64,000 nucleotides of DNA from an uncultured Litoreibacter sp. (GTDB lineage Bacteria > Pseudomonadota > Alphaproteobacteria > Rhodobacterales > Rhodobacteraceae), in the NCBI RefSeq assembly GCF_947501785.1, contig NZ_CANMXB010000001.1, positions 2,484,501 to 2,548,500 of the forward strand, in the 5' to 3' direction. Position numbers and translations under genes: made by a program. Below, piece by piece: positions 1 through 8,096 of the stretch (position 1 is the first letter of the stretch; every line of letters starts with the position of its first letter). The notes beneath the pieces were generated by a model. It was given only the letters and a program-made list of their open reading frames with translations. It did not search any database and was not told the origin of the DNA.

Positions 1-30
1 TCCGGCCAGCATCATGGCGGCACAAACTGT

Positions 31-74
31 CGGTACAACCTGTGTACAGGGTGTGTACGCGTTGTGTACGCCGA
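31..74. repeat. Four tandem 11-bp units (GTGTAC core) between operon genes
   Basis: Four 11-bp units begin at 31, 42, 53 and 64. Three start with GTGTAC and the first with the degenerate CGGTAC. The 11-bp period is close to one helical turn. The array lies directly downstream of the ABC ATPase stop codon (minus strand) and ahead of a possible next gene that may begin at the ATG at 15-13. It could be a phased protein-binding array, an mRNA element or a simple tandem duplication; the sequence does not decide between these. Confidence 0.6.
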
Positions 75-76
75 TT

Positions 77-898
77 TTAGTCATGGCTGACCCCCAGATA
101 GGCGTCGATCACCTCTTGGTTGTTGCGCACCTCATCCGGGGTGCCGTCACCAATTTTCTTGCCGTAATCCATCACGACCACCCGGTCGCTGAGGTCCATC
201 ACCACGCCCATGTCATGTTCGATCAGCGCGATAGTGGTGCCGAATTCGTCATTCACATCAAGGATGAAGCGGGACATGTCCTCCTTCTCCTCGACGTTCA
301 TGCCGGCCATAGGTTCGTCTAATAACAACAACTTAGGCTCGGCCGCCAACGCGCGCGCCAGCTCCACCCGCTTCTTGAGACCATAAGGCAAACGCCCCAC
401 AGGCGTTTTGCGGATCGCCTGAATTTCGAGGAAGTCGATGATCTTTTCGACGACCTCCCGATTCTCAACTTCTTCCTGTTCGGCTTTGCCTTTCCAGAAA
501 GATTGGGCAAACAGCCCCGTCTTCATATGCGTCAGCCGCCCCGTCATCACGTTGTCAAGCACCGACATCCCGTTAAACAGCGCAATATTCTGAAACGTCC
601 GCGCAATCCCCTGCGCCGCAACCTGATAAGGCTTCATCGACGGCCGCCTCGACCCGCGAAACCAGACCTCACCCTCTTGCGGGTGATAGAAGCCAGAGAT
701 CACGTTCAGCATCGACGATTTACCGGCGCCATTTGGCCCGATAATGGCACGTATTTCGCCTTCATGGATATCGAAGGAGATATCCTTGATCGCGACCACG
801 CCTCCGAACCGAAGCGTGATATTCTTCATCTCCATCAAGGTATTACCGATCTGGCGACCATCCGCCGTCACGTAATTTCCACCACTCATATCATTCAT
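77..898 (-). CDS. ABC transporter ATP-binding protein, LivG type (branched-chain amino acid family)
   Basis: This is the cytoplasmic ATPase of a high-affinity importer of the branched-chain amino acid (HAAT) family, 273 aa. Walker A reads GPNGAGKSS (about residue 54), the signature region is the family-typical LPYGLKKR rather than LSGGQ, Walker B is LLLLDEPMAG, and the switch histidine lies in IEHD. The ATG is preceded by GAGG with 7-nt spacing. It follows the acyl-CoA ligase gene on the same strand after about 55 nt. Operons joining an AMP-forming ligase to Liv-type transporters are common in alphaproteobacteria and often take up aromatic, fatty or branched acids, so the substrate need not be an amino acid. 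The permease and binding-protein genes would lie off the left edge. Confidence 0.9.
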   Translation of the reverse strand: MNDMSGGNYVTADGRQIGNTLMEMKNITLRFGGVVAIKDISFDIHEGEIRAIIGPNGAGKSSMLNVISGFYHPQEGEVWFRGSRRPSMKPYQVAAQGIARTFQNIALFNGMSVLDNVMTGRLTHMKTGLFAQSFWKGKAEQEEVENREVVEKIIDFLEIQAIRKTPVGRLPYGLKKRVELARALAAEPKLLLLDEPMAGMNVEEKEDMSRFILDVNDEFGTTIALIEHDMGVVMDLSDRVVVMDYGKKIGDGTPDEVRNNQEVIDAYLGVSHD

Positions 899-953
899 AT
901 CCAGACCTCACGGGATGGTGGGCGGGGCGAAGGTGAAACCGAGCGTCGATCCA

Positions 954-2921
954 TCATTCTGCCGCCATCTTCACAGGCGAAAACACCTTGGCGTCCCGCA
1001 ACTCCAAAGTTGCTTTGATCGCCCCTTTGCGGCCGTCCTCATAGGTGACTTCTGTCTCGGTTGAGACAGTGTCGGACCCATCGTAAAGCGCAGCAATCAA
1101 GTCGGCGAATTTCTCTTCGATGATCCGTCGGCGCACTTTCAACGTCCGCGTCAACTCGCCGTCATCCGCATCCAGCTGCTTGTGCAGCACGAGGAACCGG
1201 TGAATTTGGCAGCCCGCCAACATCGGATCTTCCGCAACGGAGGCATTCACCTCTTCGACATGGCCCTGAATGGTCGCCAACACCTGCGGGTGACCTGCAA
1301 GTTCCTGATAGGAGGAATAGGCAATGTTGTTGCGCTCCGCCCAGTTCCCAACAGCCGTCAGGTCGATGTTGATGAAGGCTGCACATTTGTCCCGGCCATT
1401 CCCAAAGACCACGGTCTCCAGAATATTAGGGAAGAACTTCAGCTTGTTTTCGACATATTTCGGCGCAAACAATGCCCCGTCGGCCATTTTGCCAACGTCC
1501 TTTGCCCGGTCGATGATCCGCAGGTGGCCGCTCTTTTCTTCGATGAAGCCGGCATCCCCAGTCGCAACCCAGCCTTCGGCATCCTTGGTGTCGGCCGTAC
1601 TTTCCGCATTCTTGAAATACTTCACGAACACGCCAGGAGAGCGGTAAAACACTTCGCCACTCTCTGCGATTTTCAGCTCCACACCTGGCGACGCAACGCC
1701 CACCGTGTCGGAGCGCACCTCCCCGTCGGGCTGCTGCGTGATAAACACGCACGCCTCGGTCTGGCCGTAAAGCTGCTTCAGGTTGATCCCCAGAGACCGG
1801 TAGAAATCAAAGATCTCAGGGCCAATGGCCTCACCGGCGGTGTAGCCCACGCGGACGCGAGAGAAACCCAAAGTGTTCTTCAACGGCCCGTAGACCAAAA
1901 ATTCGCCCAGCTTGTATTTCAGCCGATCGGCGAACCCGACCGCCTTGCCATCCAGCATGTCCGGTCCGACCTTCTTGGCATGGGCCATAAAGTGGTGGAA
2001 CAGCCATTGCTTGAATTTTCCGGCGTCTTCCATGCGGATCATCACATTGGTCAGCTGCGTTTCGAACACACGCGGCGGAGCAAAATAGTATGTCGGCCCG
2101 ATCTCGCGCAGATCGCTATGCATCGTGTCAGGGCTTTCGGGACAGTTGACACAGAACCCTGTCCAATAAGCCTGCCCGATGGAGAAGATGAAATCACCGA
2201 CCCACGCCATTGGCAAATAAGCCAGAATTTCGTCGCCCGGACGCAGGTGATCAAATTCAGACGAGTTCTTCGACGTCTCAATCACATTCCGGTTTGACAG
2301 CACGACACCTTTCGGCCGGCCAGTCGTCCCGGAGGTGTAAAGCATCACACATGTCGTGTCGTAGTCCTGCCGCTTGGCCCTGGCAGCCAGCTCGGGCGCA
2401 TGGGTCTCTTTCGCGGCGAGGCCGTTTTCCTGCAATGTCTGGAAACGCGTCAGCTTTTCGTGATCGTATTTCCGCAAGCCCCGCGGGTCCAGGTAGACGG
2501 TATGATCCAAGCCCGGAAGCTGATCCTGAACATCGACCACCTTGTCGACCTGTTCCTGATCCTGCGCGATGACGAACCGCGCACCGCAATGGTCCAAAAC
2601 ATAGGCGATCTCGTCGGCAACGGCGTCTTGGTACAACGGCACCGGCACTGCGCCACACATTTGTGCGGCGACCATCGACCAGTAGAGGTACGGCCGGTTT
2701 CGACCGATGATAGCGACATGGTCGCCTTCATTGATACCCAGCGTCATCAACCCAAGCGCAAGCGCCTCGATTTCTTTCGCGGTTTCCGCCCAGGTCCAGC
2801 TTTGCCAGATCCCGAATTCTTTCTCACGGTATGCGGGTTGCCCGCCATGCTGTGCGACGTTCTTTGCAAGCAAGGCAGGGACTGTTTTCGTCCCCGATGT
2901 AGTGGCCATTTCGGCTGTCAC
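954..2921 (-). CDS. AMP-dependent synthetase / long-chain acyl-CoA ligase
   Basis: This enzyme adenylates a carboxylic acid and transfers it to CoA; 655 aa, the length of the bacterial long-chain acyl-CoA synthetase class. The AMP-binding P-loop LYTSGTTGRPKG is at about 194-205. Further motifs are GYTAGEAIGPE, YGQTEACVF and the ATGDAG hinge. A GTG start is chosen because GGGAGG lies 7 nt upstream. It is the first visible gene of the minus-strand operon with the Liv-type ATPase, which suggests the imported compound is activated immediately on entry. It diverges from the PAS/winged-helix regulator at 3068, a likely regulator of this operon. The true acyl substrate cannot be read from the sequence. 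Confidence 0.9.
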   Translation of the reverse strand: MTAEMATTSGTKTVPALLAKNVAQHGGQPAYREKEFGIWQSWTWAETAKEIEALALGLMTLGINEGDHVAIIGRNRPYLYWSMVAAQMCGAVPVPLYQDAVADEIAYVLDHCGARFVIAQDQEQVDKVVDVQDQLPGLDHTVYLDPRGLRKYDHEKLTRFQTLQENGLAAKETHAPELAARAKRQDYDTTCVMLYTSGTTGRPKGVVLSNRNVIETSKNSSEFDHLRPGDEILAYLPMAWVGDFIFSIGQAYWTGFCVNCPESPDTMHSDLREIGPTYYFAPPRVFETQLTNVMIRMEDAGKFKQWLFHHFMAHAKKVGPDMLDGKAVGFADRLKYKLGEFLVYGPLKNTLGFSRVRVGYTAGEAIGPEIFDFYRSLGINLKQLYGQTEACVFITQQPDGEVRSDTVGVASPGVELKIAESGEVFYRSPGVFVKYFKNAESTADTKDAEGWVATGDAGFIEEKSGHLRIIDRAKDVGKMADGALFAPKYVENKLKFFPNILETVVFGNGRDKCAAFINIDLTAVGNWAERNNIAYSSYQELAGHPQVLATIQGHVEEVNASVAEDPMLAGCQIHRFLVLHKQLDADDGELTRTLKVRRRIIEEKFADLIAALYDGSDTVSTETEVTYEDGRKGAIKATLELRDAKVFSPVKMAAE

Positions 2922-2957
2922 GTAATGTCCTCCCTGGTAGCCAATTCCGGCTGATTT

Positions 2958-2979
2958 TGCGGGATACGTGATTCCCGCA
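2958..2979. promoter_or_regulatory. Inverted repeat in the divergent promoter region
   Basis: TGCGGGA (2958-2964) and TCCCGCA (2973-2979) form a perfect 7-bp inverted repeat with an 8-bp spacer. It lies between the divergent acyl-CoA ligase and PAS-regulator genes, 37 bp upstream of the ligase start. It is a candidate operator; a hairpin in the ligase leader is the alternative. Confidence 0.4.
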
Positions 2980-3032
2980 CATCAAACTCGCGGCAACCTC
3001 TAGACCTGTCAAATCTTTCGTAATATTGTCAT

Positions 3033-3048
3033 AAATGTACCCAAATGT
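3033..3048. promoter_or_regulatory. 10-bp-spaced direct repeat AAATGT, candidate winged-helix binding site
   Basis: AAATGT occurs at 3033-3038 and again at 3043-3048, exactly 10 bp apart. OmpR/PhoB-type winged helices commonly bind tandem half-sites at 10-11 bp spacing. The repeat is 20 bp upstream of the chosen start of the adjacent winged-helix gene, where binding could repress its own transcription. This is weak evidence by itself because the half-sites are short. Confidence 0.3.
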
Positions 3049-3067
3049 TACAGCTCTGGAGTGTGTG

Positions 3068-4297
3068 ATGCAGCTGCCCGATATTCGCCACAGGTCACAG
3101 GACACGTCGGTTCTGCTGAGGTCCGGACTGAATCTCATTCAGCAGGCGCTTTCGATCTACAGCAATGATTTGAAACTGGTTTTTGCCAATCAGAGGTTCC
3201 GTGCGATGTTCGGATTGTCACCAAACCTCTGCGAACCTGGCGCGGCGTTTTCCGACACAATCACATATTTGGCGGAGACCGGCGAATACGGAAAAATTGA
3301 CGACATCCCATCTTTTGTCCAAGAGCTCGTCCAGAAAGCCCTCACCTTTGAGCAGCACTATATCGAGCGCAGACGGTCAAATGGCAGATGGATTTCCGTC
3401 GAAGGCGGCCCATTGCGCCAGGGTGGATGGGTCACGGTGTACACCGACATCACTGACATCAAGCGCCAGGAAGACATGATGCGCGCCAGATCGGACGAGC
3501 TGTCCGACAAGCTGCTCGACCGGTCTGAAGAGTTGGCCAAGACGAACCGGGCGCTGGAAGCAACGATCAGCAGGCTGCATGAAACTCAACAACATCTCGA
3601 GGCGACCGAGGCCCGGGTCCGGCTGGCGGCTGAAACCACGCCTGCCCACATCGCGCGCCTCGACAGAGAAGAGCGGTACACCTACACCAACCAGCGCCTG
3701 CCCCTGTCGGCCGCGAACGGAGCCGAAGATATTATTGGCCACAAGGCACAGGACATACTTGGACCCGAGATCTACCAGGAAATTGCGCCAGCGTTGCACG
3801 CCGCGCTCGGGGGAAATGCTAAGGTCGTCGAATTCACCTTGCCCGAAGACGGCCGTGTCATCCGCTCCGCTTTCACGCCTGATACAAGTTCGAACAACAC
3901 GGTCACCGGCGCCTACATCCTATCGACCGACATATCTGCGACGCGGCAGGACGCCCAGCTGGATCGCCCTTTGCAGACGCAATCCGCCCAATTCGGATCT
4001 TGGACTATTCGGTTTGATCTATTTGAGTTGCTCCCAAAAGCAGGTGGCAAGTCGGTCCCATTGTCACTTGCCGAGGCCTCGCTTCTGAAGCTGTTCCTCG
4101 CAATGCCGAACCGGCTGTTGTCGCGCGATGAAATTCTAAGATCACCTGACATCCAAATTGAGTCCGTTCGCGCGTTGGATGTCCGGGTGTCCCGCCTTCG
4201 CCAGAAGCTGAAAGACGACGCCAAATCGCCCAAGCTGATCCGCACCATTTACGGTGCAGGGTATATCTTTGTGGGTGAGGTGGATTGGCAAATCTAG
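3068..4297 (+). CDS. PAS-PAS sensor fused to an OmpR-type winged-helix DNA-binding domain
   Basis: The 409-aa protein starts at ATG 3068, with GGAG 6 nt upstream; an ATG 33 nt earlier lacks such a site. Residues about 20-130 form a PAS domain of the kind found in alphaproteobacterial hybrid kinases (IYSNDLKLVFANQRF, then VTVYTDITDIKRQE). About 135-185 is a heptad-rich helix and about 190-295 a second PAS-like domain. About 320-405 is a transcriptional regulatory C-terminal winged helix (ALDVRVSRLRQKL, LIRTIYGAGYIF). There is no receiver domain, no HisKA and no ATPase, so it looks like a one-component sensor-regulator instead of half of a two-component system. No membrane segment is seen. It diverges from the ligase/ABC operon and is its obvious candidate regulator. 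Confidence 0.8.
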   Translation: MQLPDIRHRSQDTSVLLRSGLNLIQQALSIYSNDLKLVFANQRFRAMFGLSPNLCEPGAAFSDTITYLAETGEYGKIDDIPSFVQELVQKALTFEQHYIERRRSNGRWISVEGGPLRQGGWVTVYTDITDIKRQEDMMRARSDELSDKLLDRSEELAKTNRALEATISRLHETQQHLEATEARVRLAAETTPAHIARLDREERYTYTNQRLPLSAANGAEDIIGHKAQDILGPEIYQEIAPALHAALGGNAKVVEFTLPEDGRVIRSAFTPDTSSNNTVTGAYILSTDISATRQDAQLDRPLQTQSAQFGSWTIRFDLFELLPKAGGKSVPLSLAEASLLKLFLAMPNRLLSRDEILRSPDIQIESVRALDVRVSRLRQKLKDDAKSPKLIRTIYGAGYIFVGEVDWQI

Positions 4298-4339
4298 CGG
4301 GCAGTAGGCGCGCCCCACCCTTTATGCTATCAAATCCAG

Positions 4340-4504
4340 ATGGATATCATTGCACTCGGGTTTTACGCGGTCGTTTGCGGCTGTCTTAGCATCTTCGCGC
4401 CGCAACTCGGCACGTTATATGTACGTCTGGGCGTCGGCGCCGCCGTTGGCGCCGTTTCAGCTATCGTATTGCCACTGATACGCGGCGCATTCGGCAGCTA
4501 CTAA
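4340..4504 (+). CDS. Small two-segment membrane protein, 54 aa, unknown function
   Basis: ATG at 4340 opens a 54-aa reading frame ending in TAA at 4502-4504. It encodes two hydrophobic stretches, residues about 3-20 (IIALGFYAVVCGCLSIFA) and about 30-47 (VGAAVGAVSAIVLPLI), joined by a short loop with an Arg. No clear ribosome-binding site is visible. The frame ends 4 nt from the stop codon of the convergent formate dehydrogenase gene. The balanced two-helix hydrophobic pattern is unlikely by chance in this length, but the function is unknown. Confidence 0.55.
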   Translation: MDIIALGFYAVVCGCLSIFAPQLGTLYVRLGVGAAVGAVSAIVLPLIRGAFGSY

Positions 4505-4508
4505 GCGA

Positions 4509-7271
4509 CTACTCCGCCGCAACTGCTTCCGCCGGTTTTTCAACCCGCACGGCCGAGAACTTGAACTCGGGAATTTTCCCGTAAGGGTCCAACGCGGAGT
4601 TTGTCAGGATGTTCGCCGCCGCTTCCACATAGGCAAATGGCAGGAACACGTTGTCTTCCGACACCGCGCGGTCAGCGCGGGCCATGACAGTGACCGAGCC
4701 GCGACGCGTGGTCAGCTGGATCATACCACCTGGCTCAACGCCCAGCTTGCGCAAGGTCTTAGGGTGCAGCGAACAGTTCGCCTCGGGCTCCAGCCCGTCC
4801 AGCACCGTCGCACGACGGGTCATGGAACCCGTATGCCAATGCTCCAGCTGCCGACCGGTGATCAAAATGAACGGGTAGTCCGCGTCAGGGCTTTCATCCG
4901 GCGCAATCACGTTAGCCGGGGTAAACCGCGCACGGCCTTCAGGGCGCGGGAAACCGTCGCCAAATACAATCGGCTGGCCGGGGTCTTCGGGGCTGAGCGA
5001 CGGATAGGTCACGGCCTCCCCTTCCAGACGTTCCCATGTGATGTTGTCCAGCGACCCCATGTTCATCTTCATCTCGGCGAAGACCTGTTTGGGGTGGGTG
5101 TAGTCCCAGCCCAGACCCAGCCGTTTCGCCAGTTCGGTCTCAATCCACCAGTCCTCCTTGGCCTCACCCGGAGGCTGCACCGCAGGGCGACCCATTTGCA
5201 CCTGACGGTTGGTATTCGTCACGGTGCCGGTCTTCTCCGCCCATGCCGATGCAGGCAGGATCACGTCCGCATAGTTCGCGGTTTCCGTCAGGAAGATGTC
5301 TTGCACCACCAAATGATCCAGCTTCGCCAAAGCGTCGCGGGCGTGGTCCACATCAGGGTCGGACATGGCAGGGTTTTCGCCCAGCACATACATGCCTTTG
5401 ATCTCGCCTGCATGGATCGCATCCATGATCTCAACCACCGTCAGGCCTTTTTCGTTGGAGAAGTCGTCAGACCCCCAAACCTCATTAAACGCCGTCCGCA
5501 CGCCGTCATCAGTCACACTCTGATAGTCCGGCAGGAACATGGGGATCAGCCCTGCATCAGACGCACCTTGCACGTTGTTCTGCCCACGCAGCGGATGCAG
5601 CCCCGCGCCCGGACGACCGACATGGCCACACATCAGCGCCAGCGAGATTAGGCAGCGGGAGTTATCCGTGCCGTGGATGTGTTGCGACACGCCCATACCC
5701 CAGAAAATCATGCCAGCCTTGGCACCGGCCCAAACCCGCGCCACGTCGCGCAGCACGTCAGGCTCAATGCCGCAAATCTTCGACATTTTGTCGGGCGAGA
5801 ACCCCTTGAGATGCGCTTTCATCTCGTCCCAGTTCTCGGTGAAGCCCGAGATATATTGTTGGTCGTACAGCTCTTCTTCCACGATCACATGCATGATCGC
5901 GTTCAGCATCGACACATCCGCGCCGGGCCGAAATTGCAGCATATGCGACGCGTGGCGCTTCAGCCCTTGGCCGCGCGGGTCCATAACAATCAGCTTGCCG
6001 CCACGCTTGGTGAATTGTTTGAAATACGTGGCCGCAACGGGGTGGTTTTCCGTCGGGTTCGCCCCGATCACAATTGCCACGTCCGCGTTTTCAATCTCGT
6101 TGAACGTCGCGGTCACAGCGCCGGAGCCCACGTTTTCCAACAACGCGGAAACCGAAGACGCGTGGCACAGCCGCGTGCAGTGATCGACGTTGTTGTGTTT
6201 GAATGCCTGCCGGATCAGCTTCTGGAACAGGTACGCTTCCTCGTTCGAACATTTCGCCGAACCAAAGCCCGCAATCTCGCGGCCTCGGCCCTTCATACCA
6301 TTCGCGGCGAAGTCCAGTGCCTCATCCCACGTCGCTTCCCGGAAGTGGGTGGACAGATCCGAGGGGTCCACATTCAGCCCCTTCGCCGGCGCGTCGTCGC
6401 GGCGGATCAGCGGTTTCGTCAGGCGGTGCTTGTGGTCGATATAGTCGAACCCAAAGCGGCCCTTCACGCACAAACGGTTCTCGTTCGCGGGGCCGTCAAT
6501 GCCATCCACCCAAGCGATCTTGTCGTCCTTGATCTTGAACGACAGCTGGCAGCCAACACCGCAATAGGGACAAACCGATTTCACTTCACGGTCGAAGTCT
6601 TTCAGGTCACCTTGCTGGTTCTCATCAACTGCAGTCGACGGCATCAAAGCACCCGTTGGGCAAGCCTGCACACATTCGCCGCAGGCCACACAGGATGACG
6701 CGCCCATCGGGTCGTCAATATCAAACACCGGATAGGCATCATGCCCACGACCGGCCATCCCGATCACATCGTTGACCTGAACCTCGCGGCACGCCCGCAC
6801 GCACAGCCCGCATTGAATACAAGCATCCAGGTTCACGCTCATTGCGACATGGGAATTGTCCAGAAGCGGCACACGCTCAACTTCAAGCTCCGGCAGGCGG
6901 CTGGAGGACACGCCTTGTTCATCCGCCATGTCCCAAAGGTGAGAGGACTTGTCATGCGCCACGTCACGCTCCGGCTGGTCGGTGACCAGCATCTCCATGA
7001 CCATGCGCCGCGCGTTGGTTTCCCGCTCACCTTGGGAGGAGACAACCATCCCCTCAGATGGCTCGCGGATGCAAGACGCGGCAAGCACGCGCTCGCCCTC
7101 AATGCCTACCATGCAAGCACGGCAGTTGCCGTCGCTGCGGTAGCCTTTCTCAGGCTTGTGACACAGATGCGGGATGGTGGTGCCGACCCGCTTGGCGACC
7201 TCCCAAATGGTCTCGCCCTTTTCGGCCTCAACCTCTTTACCGTCCAAAGTGAATTTGATGCTGTCAGACAT
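4509..7271 (-). CDS. fdhA: Formate dehydrogenase alpha subunit (Mo/W-bisPGD, cysteine type)
   Basis: The catalytic subunit oxidises formate to CO2; 920 aa. Order of domains: an N-terminal 2Fe-2S ferredoxin-like domain (Cys in IPHLCHKPEKGY, CRACMVG and LAASC), a ferredoxin pair (CIQCGLCVRACRE and CVACGECVQACPTGA, about 155-210), the molybdopterin 4Fe-4S motif CPYCGVGC (about 230), the catalytic Cys-His in RLCHASSV, and the C-terminal molybdopterin-dinucleotide binding domain. Between the 2Fe-2S and ferredoxin domains, where NuoG/FdsA-like proteins carry a His-Cys3 cluster, the sequence is ERDVAHDKSSHLWD and has no cysteines. No fdsB, fdsG, fdsD or fdhD homologue flanks it. Electron acceptor and partner subunits must be encoded elsewhere. 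Confidence 0.93.
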   Translation of the reverse strand: MSDSIKFTLDGKEVEAEKGETIWEVAKRVGTTIPHLCHKPEKGYRSDGNCRACMVGIEGERVLAASCIREPSEGMVVSSQGERETNARRMVMEMLVTDQPERDVAHDKSSHLWDMADEQGVSSSRLPELEVERVPLLDNSHVAMSVNLDACIQCGLCVRACREVQVNDVIGMAGRGHDAYPVFDIDDPMGASSCVACGECVQACPTGALMPSTAVDENQQGDLKDFDREVKSVCPYCGVGCQLSFKIKDDKIAWVDGIDGPANENRLCVKGRFGFDYIDHKHRLTKPLIRRDDAPAKGLNVDPSDLSTHFREATWDEALDFAANGMKGRGREIAGFGSAKCSNEEAYLFQKLIRQAFKHNNVDHCTRLCHASSVSALLENVGSGAVTATFNEIENADVAIVIGANPTENHPVAATYFKQFTKRGGKLIVMDPRGQGLKRHASHMLQFRPGADVSMLNAIMHVIVEEELYDQQYISGFTENWDEMKAHLKGFSPDKMSKICGIEPDVLRDVARVWAGAKAGMIFWGMGVSQHIHGTDNSRCLISLALMCGHVGRPGAGLHPLRGQNNVQGASDAGLIPMFLPDYQSVTDDGVRTAFNEVWGSDDFSNEKGLTVVEIMDAIHAGEIKGMYVLGENPAMSDPDVDHARDALAKLDHLVVQDIFLTETANYADVILPASAWAEKTGTVTNTNRQVQMGRPAVQPPGEAKEDWWIETELAKRLGLGWDYTHPKQVFAEMKMNMGSLDNITWERLEGEAVTYPSLSPEDPGQPIVFGDGFPRPEGRARFTPANVIAPDESPDADYPFILITGRQLEHWHTGSMTRRATVLDGLEPEANCSLHPKTLRKLGVEPGGMIQLTTRRGSVTVMARADRAVSEDNVFLPFAYVEAAANILTNSALDPYGKIPEFKFSAVRVEKPAEAVAAE

Positions 7272-7361
7272 AATGCGGGTCTCCCTTGCGCGGAGTATAG
7301 ACCCGAGGAGGCGCTCAATCAGCCCTCCACACGCGACTTGAACACGCCGATTTGCGGCGTG

Positions 7362-8096
7362 CTACTTGCCAAACACCCGAAAATAAAGCCAATCCGGCAG
7401 AAACTGGCTGCCCCTGAACAGCAAACTGAACAGAGTCGGGAAGCTGCGTTTGAAACCGCCCGATTGCATGTGCTGGAACATGATTTCCGCCGCCTCGTCA
7501 GGTTCCATAATGAACGGCATGTTGAATTCGTTCTTGTCGGTCAGCTGGGTTTTGATGAAGCCCGGGTTGGCCACCTGCATATCCACCCCCGTGCTGCGCA
7601 GGTCGCATTCCATACATTCCGCAAGGCTCATCGCGGCGGCTTTAGATGCAGTATAGCCAATCGACCCCGGCAGCCCCCGGAACCCTGTAAGCGACGAAGT
7701 GATAACGATATGCCCTTCGTCCCGCGCCACCATCGGGGCAACGACATGACCCAGAACGCGCACCATGCCGGTGAAGTTGATGTCCACCATAGCGGTCGCC
7801 TTTTCAACGTCCCACTCCTGCGCCGCCATCGGCCAGTAGACGCCTGCCAGATGCACGTAGCCGTCAATCTCGCCAACCTCGTCCACGGCCCGCGCCACGT
7901 CCTCCGCATCACTAACATCCATCGTTACGTAGGACGCGTTCGGGCCAATCTCGGCAACCGCGGCTTTCAGGTCATCTTCGCTGCGCGCAGAGATCACGAC
8001 CTTTGCGCCCACCCGCGCCAGCTTGTGCGCCAGAGCCTTGCCAAGGCCGGCAGAGCCGCCGACCAACCAGTACCGTTTGCCCGAAAACTCCCTCAC
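7362..8096 (-). CDS. Short-chain dehydrogenase/reductase (SDR)
   Basis: This is a classical SDR of 244 aa with a Rossmann glycine motif GGSAGLGKALA near the N-terminus. It has the catalytic Ser (ITSSLTGF) and YxxxK (YTASKAAA). The C-terminal tail has a hydrophobic aromatic patch (SLLFRGSQFLPDWLYFRV) that may touch the membrane. Its ATG overlaps the stop of the DUF3833 gene by 4 bp, so it is the last gene of the five-gene minus-strand operon diverging from rpoE. An SDR is also present in the matching sigma-E-linked cluster of Rhodobacter sphaeroides, as I recall it. The substrate is unknown; a lipid-like or membrane-associated compound is an inference from the neighbours. Confidence 0.85.
   Translation of the reverse strand: MREFSGKRYWLVGGSAGLGKALAHKLARVGAKVVISARSEDDLKAAVAEIGPNASYVTMDVSDAEDVARAVDEVGEIDGYVHLAGVYWPMAAQEWDVEKATAMVDINFTGMVRVLGHVVAPMVARDEGHIVITSSLTGFRGLPGSIGYTASKAAAMSLAECMECDLRSTGVDMQVANPGFIKTQLTDKNEFNMPFIMEPDEAAEIMFQHMQSGGFKRSFPTLFSLLFRGSQFLPDWLYFRVFGK

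Noticed and set aside
1182-2297. A 371-aa frame opposite the acyl-CoA ligase, and similar long frames opposite fdhA and the two FAD-GcvT genes (49773-51230, 53663-55129)
   Set aside because: All mirror real genes; the residue composition (His-, Arg- and Gln-rich) is the usual antisense shadow in GC-rich DNA, and none has a recognisable domain.
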